Of a DNA stretch of 64,000 bases, positions 41,920 through 51,193 are shown in pieces. A model generated the notes under the pieces. The model saw only the letters and a program-made list of their open reading frames with translations. It ran no database searches and was not told the origin of the DNA. The stretch's first letter is position 1. Each line of letters begins with the position of its first letter. The translations under genes were made by a program, and so were the position numbers. The DNA comes from Oryzomicrobium sp. (GTDB taxonomy: Bacteria; Pseudomonadota; Gammaproteobacteria; Burkholderiales; Rhodocyclaceae), in contig NZ_JAJTBG010000015.1 in the NCBI RefSeq assembly GCF_021287045.1, positions 1 through 64,000 of the forward strand. Direction: 5' to 3'.

Positions 41920-42927
41920 TCAGCGCAGCGGGCCGAATTCCACCGCCACCCAGCTGTAGCGCTTGCCGTCCTGGCGGACGTGGCCGATGCCGGGGAAGGG
42001 CAGGTGCATGCCGGCCACCAGCAGCTTTTCCTTGGCGGCGTAGGCGAAGATCTTCTGCCGGGTGCGCACCGCCTGGGTCTTGTCGGTATCGAACTCGATG
42101 GCCACCGTCGGGCGGGCGAACTGCACCGCGGCGTTGTGCACCAAATCGCCCCAGATCAGCAGCTTTTCACCGTTGGAGGTGAACAGGTAGCCGCCGTGGC
42201 CCGGGGTGTGGCCCCGGGCGGCCACGGCACGCACGCCGGGCAGCAGCTCGGTTTCGCCGGCGAAGGGCTTCCACTTGCCGGCGGCCTGGTAGGGGGCGGC
42301 GGCATCCCGGGCCATCTTGAAGAAGGGCTTGAAGTCCTCCGGCGCCTTGTCGGCGTTGGCCTGGCTCAGCCAGAAGTCGCTTTCCTCCTGGGCCAGGCGC
42401 ACCTCGGCGTTGGGGAACACAGCCTTGCCGTCGGGGCCGACCAGGCCGTTGGCGTGGTCGCCGTGCAGGTGGGTGAGCAGCACCACGTCCACCTGGGCCG
42501 GGGTGTAACCGGCGGCCCGCAGGTTGTCCACGATGAAGCCCAGGGTCGGGCCGAACAGTTTGGCGGCGCCGGCATCCACCAGCACCAGCTTGCTGCCGGT
42601 GTTGACCAGGTAGGCGTTCACCGCGGTCTGCATCTTCGGCGCGGCGAGGAATTCCCGGGCCAGCAGGCGCTGGATCTCGGCCTGGCTGGTGTTCTTGAGC
42701 AGGGTCGGGTCCAGGTCGATGAAGCCGTCGTAGAGGGCGGTGACTTCGAAGGCGCCGTGCTGGTAGCGGTAGAAACCGGGGACCTGGGTCTTCACCTGGG
42801 GCGCCTCGGCATGGGCAGGAACGGCCAGGGGAGCGGCGATGGCGGCGGCCAGGCACAGGGCGGCGCCGCGCAGCAGGCGCCGGGTGCGGGCGAGACGGGG
42901 GAGGAGAGCGGAGTGGCGTGGGGTCAT
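41920..42927 (-). CDS. Secreted MBL-fold metallo-hydrolase
   Basis: 335 residues. The N-terminus carries TRRLLRG and a hydrophobic stretch ending AVPAHAEAPQV, an export signal with some twin-arginine character. The metallo-beta-lactamase fold shows the metal ligands in LLTHLHGDHANGL (HxHxDH), plus His in ARGHTPGHGGY and Asp in LIWGDLVH. MBL proteins of this type include lactonases and other hydrolases. Start chosen at 42927 for the signal peptide; the frame remains open to 43107. Monocistronic, ended by the hairpin at 41863-41891. Substrate unknown. Confidence 0.88.
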   Translation of the reverse strand: MTPRHSALLPRLARTRRLLRGAALCLAAAIAAPLAVPAHAEAPQVKTQVPGFYRYQHGAFEVTALYDGFIDLDPTLLKNTSQAEIQRLLAREFLAAPKMQTAVNAYLVNTGSKLVLVDAGAAKLFGPTLGFIVDNLRAAGYTPAQVDVVLLTHLHGDHANGLVGPDGKAVFPNAEVRLAQEESDFWLSQANADKAPEDFKPFFKMARDAAAPYQAAGKWKPFAGETELLPGVRAVAARGHTPGHGGYLFTSNGEKLLIWGDLVHNAAVQFARPTVAIEFDTDKTQAVRTRQKIFAYAAKEKLLVAGMHLPFPGIGHVRQDGKRYSWVAVEFGPLR

Positions 42928-43103
42928 GGACTGGCCTCGCGTTGGATCGTTGCACGGGGAGGGCCGCGCCGGGCGCGGCGTGGGGCCATAGTGTGGCACA
43001 TTCCGGTGGGATTTCGGACCGGAGGCTGACGTAAAACCGGCGGCAGAGCCGGACCGGGCTGAAACCGGCGGGCCCTGCCTGAGTCGGCCTTGATCAGTCC
43101 GGA

Positions 43104-44501
43104 TCAAGCCGCCGCAGCGGCTGCAACGGCAGCGGCGGCGCGGAAGCGCAGGGCGATGCGGGTGCCCTGGCCCTTGCTGCCGGCCTCGACGTGCACCGTG
43201 GCGTTATGCAGGCGGGCGATCTCGGCGACGATGGCCAGGCCCAGGCCGCAGCCGCCGCTGGGGCTGCCGGCCAGCCGGTAGAAGCGTTGCAGCACCTTGT
43301 CGCGCTCCTCGGGGGGAATGCCCGGGCCGTTGTCCTCCACTTCGAGGAAGGGGGCGCCCCGGTACAGGCCGCAGCGCACCGTGACCCACCCGCCGGGTTC
43401 GGCGTAGGCGATGGCGTTGTCCACCAGATTGGCCAGGGCCTCGTGCAGCAGCCAGGAAACGCCGTCCACCTGGACCGGCTTCAGCTCGAAGCCCAGGTCG
43501 ATGTTGCGGGTGATGGCCCGGTCCAGGTGGGACGAGGCGATCTGCTCGGCGATCTGGGACAGGTCCACCCGTTGCAGGGACACGGCGCCGGCGGCGGCGG
43601 GCTCGGAGCGGGCCAGGGCGAGGAGCTGGTGGACCAGGTGGGTGACGCGGCGGGTGGCTTCCTCGATCTGTTGCAGGCGGGCGCGGCGCTGGGCGTCGTC
43701 CTGGTCCAGGATGGCCAGTTCGAGTTGGGTTTGCAGGGCGGACAGGGGGGTGCGCAACTGGTGGGCGGCATCGGCGAGAAAACGCTGCTGGGCCGCCGAG
43801 GATTCGCTCAACACCGAGAACAGCCGGTTCAGGGCTTCCACCAGGGGGCGCACTTCGCCGGGCACGTTGGCCAGGTCGATGGGCCGCAGGTCCTGGGGGC
43901 TGCGCTGTTCCACCTCCTCGCGCAGGCGGGTGAGGGGGCCCAGGCCGGCCCGCACCGCCAGCAGCACCAGGGTGACGATGGCCAGGCTGAGCAGCACCGC
44001 CGGTCCGATCAGGGCGGTGAGCACCCGGCGGCGCAGCCGTTCCCGCTTCTTGGTGGTCTCGGCCACCTGCACGGTGACGTCGCCGGCGGCGGAAGGGGCC
44101 ACGTACACCACCCCCCGGATCGGCTCGCCGTGCACCACGCCGTCGTAGAAGAGGGGGCCCTGGTGGTCCGGCTCTACCGGCTCCAGGTTGGGGTCGCCGG
44201 CGATCAGCCCGCCGTCCTTGGTGTGGACGGCGTAATAGATCTGGTCGAAGCCGTCGGTGCGGATGATCGAGTCGGCCTGGGGCGAAAGTTGCAGGCTGAA
44301 GCGCCCTTCCTCCAGGCGCAGGTGGCCGGACACCGCCAGGGCCGCGTCGAGCAGGGCCTGGTCGTAGGCGTCGGTGGCGGGGGAGAGGATGAAGCGGTAG
44401 TCGCTGGCGACGCTGACCAGGAAGATGGCGGTGAGGGGCGGCATCAGCCACAGCAGCAGGCGTTGCCGGATGCCGTGGGAGGGATCGAAAAAGAGCTTCA
44501 T
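43104..44501 (-). CDS. Two-component sensor histidine kinase (TctE/QseC-like)
   Basis: 465 residues. Two membrane segments (about 14-34 and 162-184) flank a ~125-residue periplasmic sensor of the 2CSK_N type. HAMP follows, then the phospho-acceptor H247 in FLADAAHQLRTPLSALQTQ, and an ATPase domain with N-box LANLVDNAIAYAEPGG and DNGPGIPPEERDKVLQRFYR. The last residues are an Ala-rich run. The gene starts 4 nt after the response regulator and shares its operon. Divergent from the CzcC/CzcB/CzcA-type pump genes, so metal ions or envelope stress are candidate signals. Confidence 0.92.
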   Translation of the reverse strand: MKLFFDPSHGIRQRLLLWLMPPLTAIFLVSVASDYRFILSPATDAYDQALLDAALAVSGHLRLEEGRFSLQLSPQADSIIRTDGFDQIYYAVHTKDGGLIAGDPNLEPVEPDHQGPLFYDGVVHGEPIRGVVYVAPSAAGDVTVQVAETTKKRERLRRRVLTALIGPAVLLSLAIVTLVLLAVRAGLGPLTRLREEVEQRSPQDLRPIDLANVPGEVRPLVEALNRLFSVLSESSAAQQRFLADAAHQLRTPLSALQTQLELAILDQDDAQRRARLQQIEEATRRVTHLVHQLLALARSEPAAAGAVSLQRVDLSQIAEQIASSHLDRAITRNIDLGFELKPVQVDGVSWLLHEALANLVDNAIAYAEPGGWVTVRCGLYRGAPFLEVEDNGPGIPPEERDKVLQRFYRLAGSPSGGCGLGLAIVAEIARLHNATVHVEAGSKGQGTRIALRFRAAAAVAAAAAA

Positions 44502-44505
44502 CCGG

Positions 44506-45180
44506 TCAGCCGAGGGCGGGTTCGTCGAGGCGGTAGCCGATGCCGCGCACGGTGCGGATCTGGAGGTTGCCCGGGGCGAGCTTGGTGCGCAGCCGAGAGA
44601 TGTAGACCTCGATGGCGTTGGGCGTCAGGTCCCCCTCCCAGCCACCGATGGACTGGATCAGCCGGTCCTTGCTGACCACGTTGGGGGCTTGCAGCAGCAA
44701 GGCTTCGAGGATCGACCATTCGCGCCCGGGCAGGTCCAGGGGGGCACCCAGGAGCAGGGCGGTGTGCCGCGCCGTGTCGAGCTGGAGCCCGCCCCAGGCG
44801 AGCACGGCGCTGGACAGGGAATGGCTGCGCCGCACCAGGGCGCGCACCCGGGCGATCAGCTCGGGCAGGCGGAAGGGCTTGGTCATGTAGTCGTCGGCGC
44901 CCACGTCCAGGCCGTCCACGCAGTCGGTCAGGGTATCCCGGGCGGTGAGGATCAGCAGGGGCAGGCCGAGGCCGCGCTGGCGCAGGCGGCGGATCAGGGT
45001 CAGGCCATCCATGCGCGGCAGGCCCAGGTCCACGATGGCCAGGTCGAAGGCTTCCTCGGCCAGGGACAGCTCGGCCTGTTCGCCCGTCGTCACGTGATCC
45101 ACCGTCATGTTGATGTGGGACAGGCCCTGCCGGATGCCCTCGGCCACCAGGGGGTCGTCTTCCACCACCAGAACGCGCAT
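44506..45180 (-). CDS. OmpR-family response regulator
   Basis: 224 residues. The receiver domain has acidic residues E7/D8/D9, phospho-acceptor D51 (AIVDLGLPRMDG) and the conserved Lys in DDYMTKPF. The C-terminal winged helix ends with NAIEVYISRLRTKLAPGNLQIRTVRGIGYRLDE. ATG 45180 is preceded by AAGGAA, and the family N-terminus MRVLVVEDDPLVAEGI begins there. Pairs with the sensor kinase 4 nt downstream. Three 11-nt direct repeats in the divergent spacer are likely its DNA sites. Confidence 0.94.
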   Translation of the reverse strand: MRVLVVEDDPLVAEGIRQGLSHINMTVDHVTTGEQAELSLAEEAFDLAIVDLGLPRMDGLTLIRRLRQRGLGLPLLILTARDTLTDCVDGLDVGADDYMTKPFRLPELIARVRALVRRSHSLSSAVLAWGGLQLDTARHTALLLGAPLDLPGREWSILEALLLQAPNVVSKDRLIQSIGGWEGDLTPNAIEVYISRLRTKLAPGNLQIRTVRGIGYRLDEPALG

Positions 45181-45239
45181 CGCTCGATTTCCTTCTTGTT
45201 GGCGGGGGGACATTAGACCACGCCATTTTCCATTAACCT

Positions 45240-45272
45240 GACGATTGACTGACGTTTCGCCGACGTTTGCCG
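45240..45272. promoter_or_regulatory. Three 11-nt direct repeats: probable OmpR-type regulator site
   Basis: GACGATTGACT (45240), GACGTTTCGCC (45251) and GACGTTTGCCG (45262) share a GACGnTT core repeated at exactly 11-nt spacing. OmpR-family regulators bind direct repeats with 10-11 nt spacing. They lie between the divergent regulator and RND genes. Confidence 0.6.
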
Positions 45273-45379
45273 CGCAATTATGGAAAAACAGCACCATCGT
45301 GGTGCGTTTTTGGCCAGGCGACAGGTTTCCGCAAGGTTCCCCTACCTAGAATGCAGGTCGTTTCCGTTTCGAGGTCGCC

Positions 45380-46702
45380 ATGCCCTCCCTCGCATCCCTG
45401 TTCGCTTCTCCCGCCCTGGCTGCGGCGGGGCGCTTCTCGCGGCGCTTCGCCCTGCTTGCCCTGGCGGCGGGCCCGGCCCTGGCGGCCGCCCCCGCCCCGG
45501 TCACCCTGGACGACCTGATCGACGTCCTGCGCCAGCAGAACCCCCAGATCGAGCAACTGCGCCAGCTCCAAGTGGCCGCCCAGGCCGCCGTGCCCCAGGC
45601 CCTGGCCAGCGCCAACCCGCAGGTCGGCTTCATCCAGAACCCCATTCCCTCCAGCCCGTTCCGCTTCGGTGCCTCGGAAGGCTTCAGCTACACCCTGACC
45701 CAGCCCTTCCAGTTTCCGGGCAAGAAGCGTCTGGCCGCCGACATCGCCCAGGACCAGGCGGACATCGCCGGCACCCAGGTGGATGCCCTGCGCGTCCAGC
45801 TGATCGGCCAGCTGCGCGCCACCTTCTATCAATTGCTCGCCCTGCGCCACCAGGAACGCATCAACGCCGAGAACATCCAGCGCCTGGAGCAGATCAAGAA
45901 GATCAGCAAGATCCGCTACGCCAACAACGCGGCAGCCTACGTCGATTATTTGAACGCCCAGGTGGCCCAGAGCAGCGCCGAGAACGACCTGTTCGCCCTG
46001 CGCCGCCAGATCGAGACCACCCGCCAGACCCTCAACGCCCTGGTGGGCCGCGACCCGGCCACGCCCCTGGAAGTGCGCGGCGAGATTCCCGCCCTGGCTT
46101 CCAGCATCCGGACCCTGGGTGAGTTCAACGACCTGGCCTTGCGCCTCAATCCCCAATTGCGCGGTTCCGAACTACAGATCAAGGCGGCGGAGAAGGGCGT
46201 GGAATACGCCAAGAAGGCCTACCTGCCCGACTTCCAGATCATTGCCACGGCGATCAGCAACAAGCCGCCCTGGGGGGCTTCCACCGATACCTACGGCATG
46301 GAATTCGACGTGATCCTGCCCACCTGGTTCTTCCAGAAGGAAAAGGCCGGGGTGGACCAGGCCCGGGCCAACCTGATCGCCTCCCGCGCCAACGACACCG
46401 CCAACCGCCAGCAGATCCTGCTCGGCGTGGCTTCGGCCTACAACACCCTGGAGCAGGCGCGCCAGCAGGTGGCGTTCCTGCGCGACCGCCAACTACCCCA
46501 GGCTCAGGCGGCCTGGCGCCTGGCCATCCAGAACTACGCCAACAACGGCCAGGCCTTTTCCGACCTGCTGCTCGCCCAGGTGAACCTGCGCAGCGCCGAA
46601 CTCGGCCTGCTCCAGGCCGAGAGCGCCGCCGTGCAATCCTGGGCCAGCCTGGTGGCGGCCGTGGGCGCCGAAGCCGACAGTTTCGAGCTTGTCTCGCACT
46701 AA
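45380..46702 (+). CDS. Outer-membrane efflux protein (CzcC/CusC-like TolC family)
   Basis: 440 residues. A signal peptide (RRFALLALAAGPALAAAP) is followed by the helical barrel typical of TolC proteins (TLDDLIDVLRQQNPQIEQLRQLQVAAQAAVPQALASANPQVGF; FSYTLTQPFQFPGKKRLAADIAQ). Two repeats of coiled-coil helices follow. It forms the outer-membrane duct of the RND pump encoded just downstream (CzcB-like, then CzcA-like), all in the same direction with short gaps. Likely controlled by the adjacent two-component system. Confidence 0.92.
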   Translation: MPSLASLFASPALAAAGRFSRRFALLALAAGPALAAAPAPVTLDDLIDVLRQQNPQIEQLRQLQVAAQAAVPQALASANPQVGFIQNPIPSSPFRFGASEGFSYTLTQPFQFPGKKRLAADIAQDQADIAGTQVDALRVQLIGQLRATFYQLLALRHQERINAENIQRLEQIKKISKIRYANNAAAYVDYLNAQVAQSSAENDLFALRRQIETTRQTLNALVGRDPATPLEVRGEIPALASSIRTLGEFNDLALRLNPQLRGSELQIKAAEKGVEYAKKAYLPDFQIIATAISNKPPWGASTDTYGMEFDVILPTWFFQKEKAGVDQARANLIASRANDTANRQQILLGVASAYNTLEQARQQVAFLRDRQLPQAQAAWRLAIQNYANNGQAFSDLLLAQVNLRSAELGLLQAESAAVQSWASLVAAVGAEADSFELVSH

Positions 46703-46725
46703 AAAACCTGATTAGGACGAATCCC

Positions 46726-47880
46726 GTGAAACCCGCTCAGATCCTGGTTCCCCTCGTATTCCTCGGCGTCGGCTCCGCCGCCGGCTGGATGCTGGCCCAG
46801 CGCGACGAGGCCCCCGCCGCTCCTGCCGCCGGCGCCCCGGCTGCCGCCGCCAACACCGCGAAGGCCGCCAATCCGGCCGGCGCCCGCCCCGCTGCATCCC
46901 GCGACATCGTCGAAGCGCCCAAGGGCGGCTTCGACCCGGCTTTCGTCAAGGTGGCCGCCGCGACGAAGGCCCGGGTGCCGGACGGCACCCCCATCTCCGG
47001 CAAGCTGGCCTTCGACGCCGAGCACCTGCACCTGGTGTCGTCCCGCGTGGCGGGCCGGCTCGATCGCATCCTGGTGTTCGAAGGCGCCAAGGTGGGGGCC
47101 GGCCAGCCCTTGGCCGAGCTGTACAGCCCGGACTGGATTTCGGCCCAGAACGAGTTGCTGCTCGCCCGCAACACCCTGCGCACCCTGGCCTCCGCCGGCC
47201 AGCCCGACCTGCTGGAAGACGCCAAGGCCACCGAGCAGTCGGCGCGCAACCGCATGAAGGTGCTGGGGGCTTCCGACGGCGACATCGCCCAGGTGGCCAA
47301 GACCGGGGTGGTGAGCAACTACCTGACCCTGCGGGCGCCGATCGCCGGCACCGTGACCAAGCGCAACATGGACCCGGGCGCCTTCCTCAACGTGGGCGAC
47401 AACTTCATGACCGTTTCCGACACCAGCCACGTCTGGTTCGTCGGCAACATCTACGAGCAGGACTACGCCCGCATCAAGATCGGCCAGACCCTGGAATTGC
47501 AGGCGCCGGCGCTGCCGGGCCGCACCTTCCGCGGCACGGTCAACTTCATCGGCACCAACCTGGACCCGGTGACCCACACCTTGCCGATCCGCTGCACCGT
47601 GCCCAACGGGGACGGCACCCTGCGGCCCGAGCTGTTCGTCTCGGCCACCCTGGTGACCGGCGAGAAGGACGTGGTGGTGGTGCCCAAGGCGGCGGTGGTG
47701 ACCGCCCGCCAGGCGTCCTACGTGTTCGTCGAGGAAACCCAGGGGCGCTTCCGCCGCGTGGCGGTGACCGCCTCGCCCTTGCCGGACGGCCGCATGGCCG
47801 TCGCCAGCGGCCTCAAGGGCGACGAGCAGGTGGTGGTGGAAGGGGCGACCCTGATCAACGAAATCATGGCGCGCCAGTGA
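46726..47880 (+). CDS. RND efflux periplasmic adaptor (CzcB/CusB-like)
   Basis: 384 residues. One N-terminal membrane anchor (ILVPLVFLGVGSAAGWMLAQ), an Ala/Pro-rich linker, then an adaptor fold: ISGKLAFDAEHLHLVSSRVAGRLDRILVFEGAKVGAGQPLAELYSPD, hairpin helices, a beta-barrel domain (DTSHVWFVGNIYEQDYARIKIGQTLELQA) and the C-terminal domain (VVVVPKAAVVTARQASYVFVEE). It bridges the RND pump and TolC-like duct. No heavy-metal-binding N-terminal domain is obvious. Follows the CzcC-like gene by 23 nt and precedes the CzcA-like gene by 22 nt. Confidence 0.92.
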   Translation: MKPAQILVPLVFLGVGSAAGWMLAQRDEAPAAPAAGAPAAAANTAKAANPAGARPAASRDIVEAPKGGFDPAFVKVAAATKARVPDGTPISGKLAFDAEHLHLVSSRVAGRLDRILVFEGAKVGAGQPLAELYSPDWISAQNELLLARNTLRTLASAGQPDLLEDAKATEQSARNRMKVLGASDGDIAQVAKTGVVSNYLTLRAPIAGTVTKRNMDPGAFLNVGDNFMTVSDTSHVWFVGNIYEQDYARIKIGQTLELQAPALPGRTFRGTVNFIGTNLDPVTHTLPIRCTVPNGDGTLRPELFVSATLVTGEKDVVVVPKAAVVTARQASYVFVEETQGRFRRVAVTASPLPDGRMAVASGLKGDEQVVVEGATLINEIMARQ

Positions 47881-47902
47881 GCGCCGCAACGGAACCCGTC
47901 CG

Positions 47903-50900
47903 ATGAGTTCTGCCAGCTCCTTCATCCACGGCGTCCTCAAGCGCCGTGCGATCATCCTCGCCCTTTCCCTGGGCCTATTGCTGCTGGGCGCCTTCTCGTT
48001 CAAGCAGCTGCCGATCGAACCCTACCCGAACATCTCGCCCCTCAACGTCCAGATCATTTCCCAGTGGGCCGGGCGCAGCACCCTGGAGGTGGAGCGCCAG
48101 CTGACCATCCCCATCGAAACGGCCCTGGCCGGGGTGCCGGAGGTCAAGTCGTTCCGCTCCGTATCCCTGTTCGGCCTGTCGGTGGTGACCTTGCAGTTCC
48201 GCGAGGGGGCCGACGCCTTCAAGGCGCGCCACGACGTCCAGCTCTACCTGACCAACGCCAACCTGCCGCAGAACGTGCAGCCGTCCCTGAGCCCGGACGC
48301 CGACGCCCTGGGCGAGGTGATGCGCTACCGGGTGGAGAGCGACCGGCACGACCTGATCACCATCAAGGCCTACCAGGACTGGGAAATCTACAAGCTGCTC
48401 AAGACCGTGCCCGGCGTGGCCGACATCACCGGCTTCGGCGGCATGGTCAAGCAGTACCAGGTCCAGCCGATTCCGGCCAAGCTGCTGGCCTACGATGTGT
48501 CCCTGCCCCAGCTGGTGACCGCCCTGACCAACGCCAACGCCAACGTGGGCGGCGACACCCTGGCCGCCGGCGAGCAGCGCTACGTGGTGCGCGGCGTCGG
48601 CCTGATCCGCTCCCTGGAGGACATCCGCAACATCGTGGTGGCGGTGAACCAGGGGGTGCCGGTGCGGGTCGGCGATGTGTCCAACGTCACCCTGGGCTAC
48701 GCCCCCCGCCTCGGCCAGGTGCAGTACAACGACCGGGACGAGACGGTGGAAGGCATCGTCCTGATGCGCCGCGGCGGCAACGCCACCGAGATGCTCGACA
48801 AGGTGCGCACCCGCATCAGCGAGATCAACCAGAGCGGCCAGTTGCCCGAAGGCATGAAGATGGTGCCGTTCTACGACCGGCAGAACCTGCTCGACCTGAC
48901 CACCCACACGGTCAAGCACGCCCTGTTCTTCGGCATCACCCTGGTGCTGGTGGTGCTGTACACCTTCCTCGGCAACTTCCGCGCGGCGATCCTGGTGGCG
49001 GCGGTGATTCCCCTGGCCCTGTGCGTGTCCTTCGTCGGCATGCACCTGTTCAAGGTACCGGCCAACCTGATCTCCCTGGGAGCCATCGACTTCGGCCTGA
49101 TCGTGGATGCGGCGGTGATCGTCATCGAGAACATCATGCGCAAGCTGGAGGAGGGCGAGACCCACCTGTGGCCGGCGATCATCACCGCCACCGCCGAAGT
49201 GCAGCGGGCCATGATCTTCTCCACCGGCATCATCATCACCGCCTACTCGCCCCTGTTCATCATGGGGGGGGTGGAAGGCAAGATCTTCCATCCCATGGCC
49301 ATGACCATGGGCCTGGCGCTGATGGCCTCCATCGTGCTGTCCCTGACCTTCATTCCGGCGGCCGGCTCGTTCATGTTCAAGGGCGGGGTCAAGCCCCATG
49401 CCCCCCGCTTCGTCGGCTGGATTCTCAAGGTCTACGAACCGCTCCTGGTGAAGCTGCTCGACCGGCCCAAGACCGTCCTGTCGGTGGCCCTGGTGGCCTT
49501 CGCCCTGGCGGTGCTGAGCGCCATCAAGCTGGGTACCAGCTTCCTGCCGACCCTGGAAGAGAACAACCTGTGGATCCGGGTGACCCTGCCCAACACGGTG
49601 GACCTGAGCTACTCGTCCCAGGTGGCCAAGAACATCCGTTCGTTCATCTACCAGCAGCCCGAGGTGCAGAACGTCACCGTGCAGATCGGCCGGCCCGACG
49701 ACGGCACCGATTCCACCGGCGTGTTCAACCTGGAGTTCGCCACCTTCTTCAAGCATCCGGACACCTGGCCCGCCGGCGAAACCCGGGAGGACATCATCAA
49801 GCGCCTGGAAAGCGAGTTGAAGCGCATCCCGGGCATCGAATACAACTTCTCCCAGTACATCCAGGACAACGTGGCCGAGGCCATTTCCGGGGTGAAGGGC
49901 GAGAACTCGGTGAAGATCTTCGGCGACGACCTGGTGCAACTGGAGCAGAAGGCCATCCAGGTCCAGGGCATCCTGCGCAGCATCCAGGGCGTGGCCGACG
50001 TGGGCATCTTCCGCGAGCTGGGCCAGCCCACCCTGAACGTGGCGGTGGACCGGGCGGCGGCAGCCCGCTTCGGCCTCAACGTGGCCGACATCGAGTCCCT
50101 GGTGACCAACGCCATCGGCGGGGCGCCCGCCACCTCCATCCTGGAAGGTGAGCGCAGCTTCGACCTGGCGGTGCGCTTCCCCGAAGTGAACCGGAACACG
50201 GTGGACAAGATCGGCAACATGCTGGTGGATACCCCGGACAGCCAGCGCATTCCCCTGTCCATGGTGGCCAAGGTGGAGATCGCCGACGGCCCCTTCTTCA
50301 TCTACCGTGAAGGCGCCCTACGCTACATCGCCATCAAGTTCGGCGTGCGCGAGCGCGACCTGGGCTCGGCGGTGGCGGAGGCCCAGCAGCGGGTGAACGC
50401 CGAGGTCGAGCTGCCCCGAGGCTACCGGGTCAAATGGGACGGCCAGTTCAACCAGATGAAGGAAGCCCAGCAGAAGCTGGCGGTGATCATCCCGCTCACC
50501 CTGCTGACCATCTTCCTGCTGCTCTACACCACCTTCGGCAATGCCCGGGACGCCGGCCTGGTGCTGCTCAACGTGCCGTTCGCGGCCATCGGCGGCATCG
50601 CCGCCCTGCATCTGGCCGGGGAGGACCTGTCGATCTCGGCCGGCATCGGCTTCCTGTCCCTGTTCGGTATCGCTATCCAGGACGGGGTGATCCTCATCTC
50701 CTACGTCAAGAAGCTCTACGACGAGAAGGCCGGCACCTTGCGCGACGCGGTGATCCAGGGCGCCTCCCTGCGGCTGCGGCCGGTGCTGATGACGGCGCTG
50801 CTGGCGGGCCTGGGCCTGCTGCCGGCGGCCCTGTCCCACGCCATCGGCTCCCAGGCCCAGCGGCCCCTGGCCCTGGTCATCGTCGGCGGCATGATCACCA

Positions 50901-50977
50901 CCACCCTGCTTACCCTGCTGGTGCTGCCGGTGGTGTTCTACCGCACCCACGAACGGCGCGCCAAACCCCGGGATTGA
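47903..50977 (+). CDS. HME-family RND efflux permease (CzcA/CusA-like)
   Basis: 1024 residues, two homologous halves each with six helices and a large periplasmic domain. The TM4 proton-relay region is D396-F-G-L-I-V-D402-A-A-V-I-V-I-E409, with the D-x5-D-x6-E spacing of heavy-metal RND pumps, which in CzcA carries D402/D408/E415. Other signatures: IEPYPNISPLNVQIISQWAGRSTLEVERQLT and MAMTMGLALMASIVLSLTFIPAA. It probably exports divalent cations (Zn, Co, Cd, Ni) or Cu/Ag; the metal cannot be fixed from sequence. Ends at a rho-independent terminator. Confidence 0.93.
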   Translation: MSSASSFIHGVLKRRAIILALSLGLLLLGAFSFKQLPIEPYPNISPLNVQIISQWAGRSTLEVERQLTIPIETALAGVPEVKSFRSVSLFGLSVVTLQFREGADAFKARHDVQLYLTNANLPQNVQPSLSPDADALGEVMRYRVESDRHDLITIKAYQDWEIYKLLKTVPGVADITGFGGMVKQYQVQPIPAKLLAYDVSLPQLVTALTNANANVGGDTLAAGEQRYVVRGVGLIRSLEDIRNIVVAVNQGVPVRVGDVSNVTLGYAPRLGQVQYNDRDETVEGIVLMRRGGNATEMLDKVRTRISEINQSGQLPEGMKMVPFYDRQNLLDLTTHTVKHALFFGITLVLVVLYTFLGNFRAAILVAAVIPLALCVSFVGMHLFKVPANLISLGAIDFGLIVDAAVIVIENIMRKLEEGETHLWPAIITATAEVQRAMIFSTGIIITAYSPLFIMGGVEGKIFHPMAMTMGLALMASIVLSLTFIPAAGSFMFKGGVKPHAPRFVGWILKVYEPLLVKLLDRPKTVLSVALVAFALAVLSAIKLGTSFLPTLEENNLWIRVTLPNTVDLSYSSQVAKNIRSFIYQQPEVQNVTVQIGRPDDGTDSTGVFNLEFATFFKHPDTWPAGETREDIIKRLESELKRIPGIEYNFSQYIQDNVAEAISGVKGENSVKIFGDDLVQLEQKAIQVQGILRSIQGVADVGIFRELGQPTLNVAVDRAAAARFGLNVADIESLVTNAIGGAPATSILEGERSFDLAVRFPEVNRNTVDKIGNMLVDTPDSQRIPLSMVAKVEIADGPFFIYREGALRYIAIKFGVRERDLGSAVAEAQQRVNAEVELPRGYRVKWDGQFNQMKEAQQKLAVIIPLTLLTIFLLLYTTFGNARDAGLVLLNVPFAAIGGIAALHLAGEDLSISAGIGFLSLFGIAIQDGVILISYVKKLYDEKAGTLRDAVIQGASLRLRPVLMTALLAGLGLLPAALSHAIGSQAQRPLALVIVGGMITTTLLTLLVLPVVFYRTHERRAKPRD

Positions 50978-51016
50978 TCCCGGCGGGCTGCGGCCCGGAC
51001 TCTGCCCGAGCAGACG

Positions 51017-51040
51017 AAACGCCCTCTTCGGAGGGCGTTT
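51017..51040 (+). terminator. Rho-independent terminator of the plus-strand RND operon
   Basis: AAACGCCCTC (51017-51026) pairs with GAGGGCGTTT (51031-51040) around TTCG; the flanks (CGAAA, TTTTCG) extend the stem and give a short T tract. Confidence 0.85.
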
Positions 51041-51193
51041 TCGTTTGCTGCTTTCGTTTCGTCGTGGCCGGGAGACTGGAAGGTTGGGGCGGGAGCGTTG
51101 CGGGGCTCTGCAAAGGCCGACGCCCTCCGGCAGGGGAGGGCGTCGGGGGTGGGGCGGTGGAGGCGGCGGGCCGCCGTGGGATCGCCTACCAGG

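Noticed and set aside
47975-49939. 654-codon antisense frame in the RND gene
   Set aside because: Same artefact; the plus-strand gene has full RND signatures.
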